Shown here: one piece after another, positions 1 to 5,700 of the stretch
How positions within the stretch are numbered: the stretch's first letter is position 1
How the letters are laid out: the number at the start of each line of letters is the position of its first letter
NCBI GenBank assembly: GCA_044225565.1
Contig: JBGAIL010000221.1
Location: 1 to 7,304, forward strand
Length of the DNA: 7,304 nt
Reading direction: 5' to 3'
From: CAVXAE01 sp044225565
Lineage (GTDB): Bacteria > Pseudomonadota > Gammaproteobacteria > Steroidobacterales > Steroidobacteraceae
Made by a program: the position numbers and the translations under genes
Notes under the pieces: generated by a model
Database searches by the model: none
Told to the model about the DNA's origin: nothing
The model's input: the letters and a program-made list of their open reading frames with translations, nothing else

Positions 1-1
1 C

Positions 2-643
2 GTCACGCTCGACAGCGACTACTTCGGCGCCGGTGTGCTTTCCACTGCCGGGAATCTCGTGTTCATGGGCAACGGCCAGGGCTTCTTCAACGCGTACGCC
101 GCCGACACTGGCGCGCAGCTCGCGAGCATCAACGTGGGCACGGGCATGATGGCTGCGCCGATCAGCTACGCGGTGGATGGCGAACAGTACATCGCCATCA
201 TGGCGGGGTGGGGCGGCGCGGTGGGCTGGAGCTACCCACGCGGCTCCGCCGCATACCGTTACGGCAACGAAGGACGCATCCTGGCTTTCAAGCTGGGTGG
301 CGGTCCCGTGCCCCTGCCGGCGAGAGTGGATCGCCGCCGGCCGATCCCGCAGCCGCCGCCGATGGTGACCACGCCGGAGCAGGTGCAGCGGGGGGAGATG
401 CTTTTCTCGAAATACCGCTGCGCATGGTGCCACGTGCAGGGAAGTCCCGGCCTGGTGCCGGACCTGCTCATGCTGACCCCCGAGAAGCACGCCTTGTTCA
501 AACAGATCGTCCACGGCGGGGCGCTGGCGCCCCGTGGCATGGCGAGCTTCGCGGACGTGCTGAGCGAGGGGGACGTCGAGGCGATCCATGCCTACATCGT
601 GGAGGAGGCCCGGAAGCACATCGCCGAAGCGCAGCCGCACTGA
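2..643 (+). CDS. PQQ-dependent alcohol dehydrogenase (quinohaemoprotein), C-terminal part
   Basis: This is the 3' end of a periplasmic quinohaemoprotein dehydrogenase, which oxidises alcohols with PQQ and passes electrons through a fused cytochrome c. The reading frame is open from base 2, so the start and most of the propeller lie upstream; 213 residues are visible, against roughly 700 for the family. Fragment residues 1-100 carry the last propeller blade, with the family-typical stretches VLSTAGNLVFMGN, MMAAPISYAVDGEQY and AGWGGA. A proline-rich linker (IPQPPP) leads to the cytochrome c domain: haem-binding CAWCH at bases 419-433 (fragment residues 140-144) and a likely axial methionine in GMASF (codon 539-541, residue 180), followed by a terminal helix ending in the stop at 641-643. 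The PQQ and catalytic residues are outside the window, so alcohol specificity cannot be judged. Family assignment is confident. A hairpin directly after the stop suggests that its transcription unit ends here. Confidence 0.93.
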   Translation, partial: VTLDSDYFGAGVLSTAGNLVFMGNGQGFFNAYAADTGAQLASINVGTGMMAAPISYAVDGEQYIAIMAGWGGAVGWSYPRGSAAYRYGNEGRILAFKLGGGPVPLPARVDRRRPIPQPPPMVTTPEQVQRGEMLFSKYRCAWCHVQGSPGLVPDLLMLTPEKHALFKQIVHGGALAPRGMASFADVLSEGDVEAIHAYIVEEARKHIAEAQPH

Positions 644-647
644 GCTG

Positions 648-676
648 TGTGCCGGCGCCAGGCGGCCGCCGGCACA
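648..676 (+). terminator. GC-rich hairpin after the dehydrogenase gene, possible terminator
   Basis: A perfect 10-bp inverted repeat, TGTGCCGGCG (648-657) and CGCCGGCACA (667-676), encloses a 9-nt loop and begins 4 nt after the stop at 641-643. The position suits a transcription terminator or an RNA 3'-end-protecting stem for the dehydrogenase mRNA. No T-run follows (the next bases are TCGCGAGCC), so it is not a classical intrinsic terminator and may be leaky or act only in RNA stability. Confidence 0.45.
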
Positions 677-728
677 TCGCGAGCCAGCAGTTCGCGCCTG
701 CACCGCGGGCTGGTGCCTGCCTGTGGGC

Positions 729-756
729 TTTACACGGCCAGCGGGGCTTGCTTACT
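729..756 (+). promoter_or_regulatory. Weak candidate promoter for the XRE regulator gene
   Basis: In the 124-bp gap before the regulator, TTTACA (729-734) resembles a -35 box. CTTACT (751-756, 3 of 6 matches to TATAAT) lies 16 bp downstream as a poor -10. Transcription would begin near 763, about 5 nt before the chosen GTG start, giving an almost leaderless message. That would agree with the absence of any Shine-Dalgarno sequence. Nothing else in the gap, apart from the hairpin at 648-676, stands out. Tentative. Confidence 0.2.
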
Positions 757-767
757 CTGCGCGCCAC

Positions 768-1574
768 GTGACGCGCATAGACACCAAGCGACTGGCGGAT
801 TTCTCCGAGAACCTGCGGCTGCTCTGCAGCTACACGCGTTCGGTCTCGCACGTATGCCGTCATCTGGACATCAACCGGCAGCAGTTCGCGCGCTACCTCA
901 ACGGCGAGACGCTGCCTTCGTCGCACAACATCCGCAAGATCTGCGATTTCTTCGGCGTGGAGGAGGAAGAGATCTTCCTGCCCGCGGCCCGCTTCAGGCC
1001 GCTCGTATCCGCCCGGCCGGCCGGGCGGGCGCCGGCGCCCACGCACGTGGTGGATTCGCTCGAGCTGCCCTTCGCGGAAGGCGTGGCGGGCGCGCTGCGC
1101 TATGTCGGCCACTATTTCCGCTATCTGCGCTCCATCGAGTATCCGGGCGCCATCATCAAGGCGGCGGTGAAGATCCACGCCCGCGACGACAAGGTGCGCG
1201 TGAAGGCCATCGAGCGCCTGAAGCCCGAAAGCGCGCATGGCGGCCGCTTCGAGACCTTCAAATACGCAGGCGAGCTGCTGCTGCTCACGGACCGGCTGTT
1301 CATGGTCGAGACGGACGTGCTGCTGCGCAACTCCATCACGGAGACCATTCTCTATCCCACGCACAAGCATCCCATGAAGCTCATCTACGGCGAGGCGTTC
1401 GGCATCTCCAGCGGGCCCTCGCGCGAGCCGTACATGACGCCCATCGTCTACGAGTTCCTCGGCCTGCAACCCGACCTGCGCGCCATGCTGCGCGCGTGCC
1501 GCCTCTATCCGGAGCAGAGCCCCGCGATCGACGAGCGGGTGCGCAACTTCGTCCTGCGCCGCGAGCGCGAGTGA
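768..1574 (+). CDS. XRE-family helix-turn-helix transcriptional regulator with C-terminal sensor-like domain
   Basis: A 268-residue DNA-binding regulator, probably cytoplasmic. Residues about 9-72 form an XRE-type HTH: VSHVCRHL (26-33) is the first helix of the motif, NRQQFARYLNGE (36-47) the recognition helix, and FFGVEEEEIFLP closes the domain. This INRQQFxxYL pattern is typical of a proteobacterial XRE subfamily. Residues about 90-260 make a second domain with GHYFRYL, YPGAIIKAAVKI and TETILYP segments and no recognised enzyme motif; it may sense a ligand, but that is inference. The frame is open upstream into the dehydrogenase gene. GTG at 768 is chosen because the protein then begins 8 residues before the HTH, as in relatives. 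No Shine-Dalgarno sequence precedes it. The next gene starts 87 nt downstream behind its own promoter and a palindrome, which makes this protein the likely local regulator, possibly a repressor that responds to the substrate or product of the M24 enzyme. Confidence 0.88.
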   Translation: MTRIDTKRLADFSENLRLLCSYTRSVSHVCRHLDINRQQFARYLNGETLPSSHNIRKICDFFGVEEEEIFLPAARFRPLVSARPAGRAPAPTHVVDSLELPFAEGVAGALRYVGHYFRYLRSIEYPGAIIKAAVKIHARDDKVRVKAIERLKPESAHGGRFETFKYAGELLLLTDRLFMVETDVLLRNSITETILYPTHKHPMKLIYGEAFGISSGPSREPYMTPIVYEFLGLQPDLRAMLRACRLYPEQSPAIDERVRNFVLRRERE

Positions 1575-1605
1575 GCCAGCGCAAAGTCGCCTAATCGCGC
1601 GAAAT

Positions 1606-1620
1606 GGGCGGTGCCCGCCC
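1606..1620 (+). repeat. Short GC inverted repeat after the regulator gene
   Basis: GGGCGG (1606-1611) and CCGCCC (1615-1620) are perfect inverted arms separated by TGC. The element lies 31 nt after the regulator stop and covers the place where a -35 box would sit for the promoter at 1625-1633. It could be a short hairpin ending the regulator mRNA (no T-run follows) or a protein-binding site. In GC-rich DNA a 6-bp stem can arise by chance. Confidence 0.35.
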
Positions 1621-1624
1621 CCGA

Positions 1625-1633
1625 TGCTCTAAT
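1625..1633 (+). promoter_or_regulatory. Extended -10 promoter for the M24 hydrolase gene
   Basis: TCTAAT (1628-1633) matches the sigma-70 -10 consensus TATAAT at 5 of 6 positions. It is preceded by TG and one base (1625-1627), the extended -10 motif. The -35 position 17 bp upstream holds only TGGGCG (1605-1610), which is weak, as is tolerated in extended -10 promoters. Transcription would start near 1640, leaving a leader of about 22 nt before the ATG at 1662. An in-frame ATG at 1632 and GTG at 1611 would lie in or upstream of the promoter, so both are unlikely starts. Confidence 0.55.
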
Positions 1634-1649
1634 GCCCCTTCAAGGGGCA
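1633..1649. promoter_or_regulatory. Perfect 17-bp palindrome, putative repressor operator
   Basis: TGCCCCTT (1633-1640) and AAGGGGCA (1642-1649) are exact reverse complements around a single central C. With a one-base centre this cannot fold efficiently as an RNA hairpin, so a binding site for a dimeric protein is the better reading. It shares its first base with the -10 box and spans the predicted transcription start, a position where a bound protein would block RNA polymerase. The XRE regulator encoded just upstream is the obvious candidate. I saw no second full copy in the other intergenic regions of this window. Confidence 0.5.
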
Positions 1650-1661
1650 ACGGGGTGGCGC

Positions 1662-2831
1662 ATGGCGGTTTTTGCGGTGCAGGAGTACCGACGGCGGATC
1701 GACGCGGTGAAACGGCGCATGGAGCGGGCCGGCGTCGAGGTCCTGTGGATCACCAGCCCTCCCAACATGAATTATCTCAGCGGCTACGACGCCTGGTCGT
1801 TCTATGTGCCGCAGGGATTGCTGCTGGGGCTCGAGGAGGGCGAGCCCATCTGGGTCGGTCGCGGCATCGACGTGCCGTGCGCGCGCGCCACCACTTTCCT
1901 GCGGCCCGAGAACATCCACGGCTACGGTGACGAGCTCATCATGCCGCCGTCCCACGGCATGGAATTCGTCGCTTCCATCGTGAGGAGCATGGGCTGGTCG
2001 CGCAGCGCCATCGCGGTGGAGATGGACACTCACTACTTCACGGCGCTCGCATGGGAGCGGTTGCGCGCCGCATTGCCGCGCTGCCGGTTCGTCGATGCGG
2101 ACCGCATGGTCAACTGGGAGCGCATCGTCAAATCGCAGCCCGAGCTCGAGTACATGTACCAGGCGGGAGAGCTCACGGATGCCGCGATGCTCGCAGGCAT
2201 CGCGGCCATCGCGCCGGGCGTGCGGCACTGCGACGTCGCGGGAATCGTGTATCAGGCGCTGATCAGCGGGCATCCGCGATTCGCGGGCGACGTGCCGGAT
2301 TATCAGACCATGCCGAAAGGCAAGCGCACCGCCGCGCCGCACCTCACCTGGACGGACGAGCCGTATGCCGCCGATGAGGCGTGCACGCTGGAGCTCGGGG
2401 CGAATCGATATCGATACACGGTGCCGCTGGCGAGGACGCTGTATCTGGGAACGCCCCCGGAACGGCTGGTGTCGCTGGCCGCCGTGGTGAGCGAAGGGCT
2501 CGAAGCGGCCCTCGCCAGCGTGAAGCCCGGCACGACGTGCGAGGAGGTCGAGGCGAGCTGGCGGCGTGCCGTCGAGCCCTCGGGCCTCTCCAAGAAGTCC
2601 CGTATCGGCTATTCGGTAGGCATCGGGTATCCACCGGACTGGGGCGAGTACACGGCGAGCCTCATCCCGGGCGACCTCACGGTGCTCGAGCCCAACATGG
2701 TGTTCCACCTGATGCTGGGCATCTGGGAGGGGAGCGGCGGCTACGAGATCAGCGAGACGTTCCGGGTGACCGAGACCGGCCACGCCTGCTTCTCGAAGCT
2801 GCCTCGCGAGCTGGTGGTCCGGCCGGCGTGA
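1662..2831 (+). CDS. M24-family hydrolase, ectoine hydrolase/creatinase-like, without canonical metal ligands
   Basis: A 389-residue cytoplasmic hydrolase without a signal peptide. Residues about 8-150 are the creatinase/prolidase N-terminal domain (PNMNYLSGYDAWSFYVPQ, 34-51); residues about 158-385 are the M24 'pita-bread' catalytic fold. The overall pattern, including NMNYLSGYD, APHLTW and GYPPDWGE, resembles ectoine hydrolase (DoeA/EutD) more than aminopeptidase P. By alignment from memory, the five usual metal ligands D, D, H, E, E are E244, P255, Y317, M351 and S364, so a metal-free C-N hydrolase like creatinase is likely. The Glu in ELG (E244) is kept as in DoeA-type enzymes. The YHCPLSRT segment I expect in DoeA reads YTVPLART here, so the substrate may differ, and I assign no symbol. 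Start ATG 1662 is preferred over GTG 1611 and ATG 1632, which overlap the promoter, and it has GGGG (1652-1655) 6 nt upstream. No ectoine deacetylase (DoeB-like) gene is visible. Confidence 0.88.
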   Translation: MAVFAVQEYRRRIDAVKRRMERAGVEVLWITSPPNMNYLSGYDAWSFYVPQGLLLGLEEGEPIWVGRGIDVPCARATTFLRPENIHGYGDELIMPPSHGMEFVASIVRSMGWSRSAIAVEMDTHYFTALAWERLRAALPRCRFVDADRMVNWERIVKSQPELEYMYQAGELTDAAMLAGIAAIAPGVRHCDVAGIVYQALISGHPRFAGDVPDYQTMPKGKRTAAPHLTWTDEPYAADEACTLELGANRYRYTVPLARTLYLGTPPERLVSLAAVVSEGLEAALASVKPGTTCEEVEASWRRAVEPSGLSKKSRIGYSVGIGYPPDWGEYTASLIPGDLTVLEPNMVFHLMLGIWEGSGGYEISETFRVTETGHACFSKLPRELVVRPA

Positions 2832-2841
2832 GCCGGCGTCA
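2822..2841 (+). repeat. 10-bp tandem duplication across the M24 stop codon
   Basis: GCCGGCGTGA (2822-2831) is followed directly by GCCGGCGTCA (2832-2841), two 10-bp units differing at one base. The first unit contains the TGA stop of the M24 gene. It looks like a small slippage duplication; I see no evidence of function. Confidence 0.5.
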
Positions 2842-2915
2842 ACAGGCGCCCGTCCGATACCGATCGTGAGCTGAGCGAGCGGGCTCCGGCTCGTGCGTGT
2901 TGCCCGACGCCACGC

Positions 2916-2939
2916 GCTTTCGCGCCAACTAGCGAAAGC
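2916..2939 (+). repeat. 8-bp inverted repeat in the receptor upstream region
   Basis: GCTTTCGC (2916-2923) and GCGAAAGC (2932-2939) are exact inverted arms separated by 8 nt. One C/T mismatch outside them is followed by two further CG/CG pairs. No T-run follows, so an intrinsic terminator is unlikely. It could be an operator, since the half-sites are 16 bp apart centre to centre, or an mRNA hairpin located 110 nt before the receptor start. The arms do not resemble those of the palindrome at 1633-1649. Confidence 0.4.
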
Positions 2940-3037
2940 TCGCGAACATGGGTTTGTGTTGTCTGGCCGCAGGGGCGATGGCGCAATGCGATCGCCGGCC
3001 CGACCGGCACCGTCGTCTGCCAGCAGCTCAATGATTC

Positions 3038-3043
3038 GGGGGG
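3038..3043 (+). promoter_or_regulatory. Ribosome binding site of the TonB receptor gene
   Basis: A run of six G (3038-3043) lies 6 nt before ATG 3050. This spacing decides the start in favour of ATG 3050 over the in-frame TTG at 3044, which directly abuts the G-run. Confidence 0.6.
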
Positions 3044-3049
3044 TTGACC

Positions 3050-5680
3050 ATGTCTCGTGCCACGACTGCATTCCTGGGACTTCTCGCGGCGGGCCTTGCT
3101 CCCCAGGCGCCCGGCCAGGAAGCTCCCACGCCCACCCCGGCGCCGGGCGCCGAACAGCTCGAGACGGTGGTGGTCACCGGCTCGCACATCCAGACCGGCG
3201 CCGGCGAGCAGATCGCGCGCCCGGTGGACGTGATCTCGGCAGCCGACATCGAGCGCATCGGGCCGCAGAAAATCGTCGACGCCCTGCGCCGCGAGCCGGC
3301 TTTCACCGGTGCGGTCTCCACCGCCGGCGCGGGCCCCGACAGCGGCGGCCGCAGCACCGTGAACCTGCGCGGCCTCGGCGAGAAGTACACGCTGGTGCTG
3401 GTGAACGGCCGTCGGTTCAACGCCGTCGACCCGGCGAACATCAACGACATCCCGGCCGGCGCGGTCTCCGGCATCGAAGTGCTGAAGGACGGCAGCTCTT
3501 CCGTGTACGGCTCCGACGCGGTGGCGGGCGTGGTCAACATCCTGCTCGACACCCATTTCAACGGCCTCGAGGTGTCGAGCTCGTATGGAAATACCTTCGG
3601 GCACGACGCGCGCGAGATCAAGGGCTCGCTGAAGTTCGGCGTGTCGGGCGAGCGCAGCCGCCTCGTGACGAACATCAACTATCGCGACCGCAACGGCACG
3701 TCGCTCGCCGACATGCATCTCGGCCGCGTGCTCAATACTTCCGACCTCGGCGGCCTCGAGATCAACCGCTATTACACGAGTCCGGCGACGGTGATCCTGC
3801 CGAGCGGGGACACCGTGATCCTCGACTACCATCGCTTCGGCATCGGCGAGTACAGCACCAACCCGGCGGATTACATCCCCTACGACCAGGCCGACTACAA
3901 TCGCAGCGACTTCAACCGCCGCGAGCGCTACGAGTTCACCGATCGCGCGCCGGAGCGGCAGGTGGGCCTCTTCGCCTACGCCGAGTTCGATCTCGTGCCG
4001 GAGAAGGCGACGCTGTTCAGCGAGGCCATCTTCTCCACCGGCAAGCTGCGCAACGGCTACGTCACGTGGGGTCTGGATTTCTACGGCGACCCGGTGACGG
4101 ACTTCGGCCCCGTGCCGGCGAGCAACCCCTGGAACCCCTTCGGCGTCGACCTGCGCGACGTGCAGTACGCGGTGCCGGAAGTCGGCCAGTACTTCGAGGC
4201 CTTCCGCACCGACACGTATCGCATGGTGAACGGCCTCAAAGGCAAGGCCGGCAGGCTCTCCTACGAGGTGGGCGCCACGTTCTTCCGCAGCAAGCAGGAA
4301 ATGGAGCAGCAGAACCTCTACTCGAGCCTCGGGCTGCTGGAGGCGATCAACCGGCCGGGGCTCGACGCCTTCAACCCGTTCTGCAACGCCTGCAACACGC
4401 CCGAGCAGCTGGCGGGCATCCGCGTCCCCAACAACCTGCTGACGACCACGAGCACGCAGTACGTCTACGACGCGAAGCTCACCGGGCCGTTGCGCGAGGG
4501 TGAGCACTACGATCTCGCGTTCGCCACGGGCGCCGAGTATCGCAAGGAGGAATGGGACTACGACGTGGATCCGCTCTCGCAGATCGGCGGCATCTACTAC
4601 ATCCAGGAGACGCCCGATTTCCGGTCACGCGATGCGAAAGCCGTATTCGGCGAGCTCTCCTACACGCTGCGTGGCGCAGAAGCGGGCATTCCGGCCCTGC
4701 ACAAGCTCACCGTCGAGTTTTCCGCGCGGTACGAAGACATCGAGGCCGTGGGTGACACGTTCAATCCCCGGATCGCGTTCGCCTGGCAGCCGGTGAGCGA
4801 TGCGTTCACGCTGCGCGCCTCCTACGGCACCTCGTTCAACGCGCCGCCCATCGATCTGTTGAGGGCCGAGCAGGTGCTGGTGAACGACGTGCTGTTCTAT
4901 CCGGATCTCGATCGCGACATCCCGACGGACGTGGTCCAGGGCGGCAATCCCGACCTCGATCCCGAGACGGCGCGCAGCCTGAACTTCGGCGTGATCCTGC
5001 AGCCGAAGGCCGTGCCGGGGCTCCGGTTCATCGTGGACTACTTCGACGTCTACCAGAAGGACGTGGTGGTGGTGCCCGATGCGCAGGCCATCGCCAATGG
5101 CACCATTCCGGGTGAAATCGACTTCAGCGGAGTGCGGCCGCGCATCGTGGCGGTGGCCACCAACATCGCGGGCCGCAAGGTGAAGGGCTTCGACTTCACC
5201 GCCGATTACCTGCACACCACCGACAGCGCGGGTACGTGGGGCTTCGAGGTGGGCGGCAGCTACATGACGGAGTTCAAGTCCAACGACGGGTCGGGCTATG
5301 TGAGCTGGCTCGGCAGCATCGGACAGGTAGGCGATACCTTCGGCGAATTCGGTGCGCTGCCGCGGTTGCGCGGGCGCACGGCGCTCACCTGGGAGAGCAC
5401 CACTGGTCTCCAGGCGGAGCTGGCGGCGAACTACGTCCACCACTTCAAGGATGGCGATGGCGTGGTGCGCGACGTGAAGGCCTTCACCACGGTGGACCTC
5501 AGCGTGTCGGGAGATCTGGAGCGCGTGATGCAAGGGCTCACGGCACAGCTCGGCCTGCTCAATATCTTCGACAAGGAGCCGCCGTTCGTGAACTGGGAGC
5601 GTTTCGGCAAGCGGTACGATTCCTCGACGGCGAACAGTCTGGGCCGGTATGCATTCGTATCGTTGAAGTACGCATTTTGA
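3050..5680 (+). CDS. TonB-dependent outer-membrane receptor
   Basis: An 876-residue outer-membrane receptor that would import a scarce or bulky substrate using energy from TonB-ExbBD. Residues 1 to about 22 look like a signal peptide (one Arg, then a hydrophobic FLGLLAAGLA stretch), although the cleavage site is unclear. A Pro/Ala-rich linker precedes the TonB box ETVVV (38-42) in the common ETVVVTGSHI context. The plug domain spans about 55-165, with STVNLRGLG (102-110), TLVLVNGRR (114-122), IPAGAVSGIEVLKDG (134-148) and YGSDAVAGVVNI (153-164). The rest is the beta-barrel, ending in the typical LGRYAFVSLKYAF with a terminal Phe. Length and ends indicate an intact gene. This plug type is common in TonB receptors expanded in sphingomonads, Caulobacter and Xanthomonas-like bacteria; the ligand cannot be predicted. 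A CNAC pair (C445, C448) probably lies in an extracellular loop. The serine hydrolase gene follows after 20 nt, so the two are probably co-transcribed. Confidence 0.95.
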   Translation: MSRATTAFLGLLAAGLAPQAPGQEAPTPTPAPGAEQLETVVVTGSHIQTGAGEQIARPVDVISAADIERIGPQKIVDALRREPAFTGAVSTAGAGPDSGGRSTVNLRGLGEKYTLVLVNGRRFNAVDPANINDIPAGAVSGIEVLKDGSSSVYGSDAVAGVVNILLDTHFNGLEVSSSYGNTFGHDAREIKGSLKFGVSGERSRLVTNINYRDRNGTSLADMHLGRVLNTSDLGGLEINRYYTSPATVILPSGDTVILDYHRFGIGEYSTNPADYIPYDQADYNRSDFNRRERYEFTDRAPERQVGLFAYAEFDLVPEKATLFSEAIFSTGKLRNGYVTWGLDFYGDPVTDFGPVPASNPWNPFGVDLRDVQYAVPEVGQYFEAFRTDTYRMVNGLKGKAGRLSYEVGATFFRSKQEMEQQNLYSSLGLLEAINRPGLDAFNPFCNACNTPEQLAGIRVPNNLLTTTSTQYVYDAKLTGPLREGEHYDLAFATGAEYRKEEWDYDVDPLSQIGGIYYIQETPDFRSRDAKAVFGELSYTLRGAEAGIPALHKLTVEFSARYEDIEAVGDTFNPRIAFAWQPVSDAFTLRASYGTSFNAPPIDLLRAEQVLVNDVLFYPDLDRDIPTDVVQGGNPDLDPETARSLNFGVILQPKAVPGLRFIVDYFDVYQKDVVVVPDAQAIANGTIPGEIDFSGVRPRIVAVATNIAGRKVKGFDFTADYLHTTDSAGTWGFEVGGSYMTEFKSNDGSGYVSWLGSIGQVGDTFGEFGALPRLRGRTALTWESTTGLQAELAANYVHHFKDGDGVVRDVKAFTTVDLSVSGDLERVMQGLTAQLGLLNIFDKEPPFVNWERFGKRYDSSTANSLGRYAFVSLKYAF

Positions 5681-5682
5681 AG

Positions 5683-5696
5683 CGGCGGGCGGCGGG
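5683..5696 (+). repeat. CGGCGGG tandem repeat with G-quadruplex potential between receptor and hydrolase genes
   Basis: Two exact copies of CGGCGGG (5683-5689, 5690-5696) fill most of the 20-nt gap between the receptor stop and ATG 5701. From 5684 the mRNA-sense strand reads GG-C-GGG-C-GG-C-GGG, four G-runs with one-base loops, which could form a two-layer quadruplex. It occupies the ribosome-binding region, where no standard Shine-Dalgarno is seen. It may serve as a weak G-rich binding site or modulate translation, or be chance in GC-rich DNA. Confidence 0.35.
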
Positions 5697-5700
5697 CTGC

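Larger units (their letters stand above)
2832..3049. other. 218-bp intergenic region before the TonB receptor gene
   Basis: No gene is supported here. The stretch holds the second unit of the 10-bp repeat (2832-2841), a modest hairpin with CGAGC (2876-2880) and GCTCG (2889-2893) arms that could follow the M24 message, the stronger inverted repeat at 2916-2939, a GCGATCGC 8-mer (2988-2995), and the receptor's Shine-Dalgarno. I found no convincing -35/-10 pair. TTGTCT (2959-2964) with CGCAAT (2982-2987) is the best and is poor. The length suggests room for a promoter or structured leader, so the receptor may be transcribed separately from, or by read-through of, the M24 gene. Confidence 0.5.

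Noticed and set aside
588..767. Upstream extension of the regulator frame into the dehydrogenase gene
   Set aside because: The extension would overlap the haem c domain codons and adds a low-complexity Arg/Pro/Ala stretch absent from XRE regulators; GTG 768 gives the normal N-terminus.
1065..1084. CCTTC/GAAGG inverted repeat inside the regulator gene, resembling part of the operator
   Set aside because: It lies in conserved coding sequence and only partly matches the palindrome at 1633-1649, so coincidence is more likely than a second site.
2948..3034. 28-codon frame with tandem Cys codons (TGT TGT) upstream of the receptor, possible leader peptide
   Set aside because: There is no Shine-Dalgarno before ATG 2948 and no attenuator pair downstream. 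Two adjacent Cys codons alone do not support a leader peptide.
2741..4507. Long open frame on the - strand (588 codons) opposite the M24 end and the receptor start
   Set aside because: It lies opposite well-supported genes in GC-rich DNA, where antisense frames stay open through codon bias. It has no recognisable domain and is rich in Arg, Ala and His in the manner of shadow frames.
5677..5700. TTG overlapping the receptor stop as an alternative, coupled start for the serine hydrolase
   Set aside because: It would put an unusual LKRRAAGC segment before an already good signal peptide; ATG 5701 gives a normal exported N-terminus.
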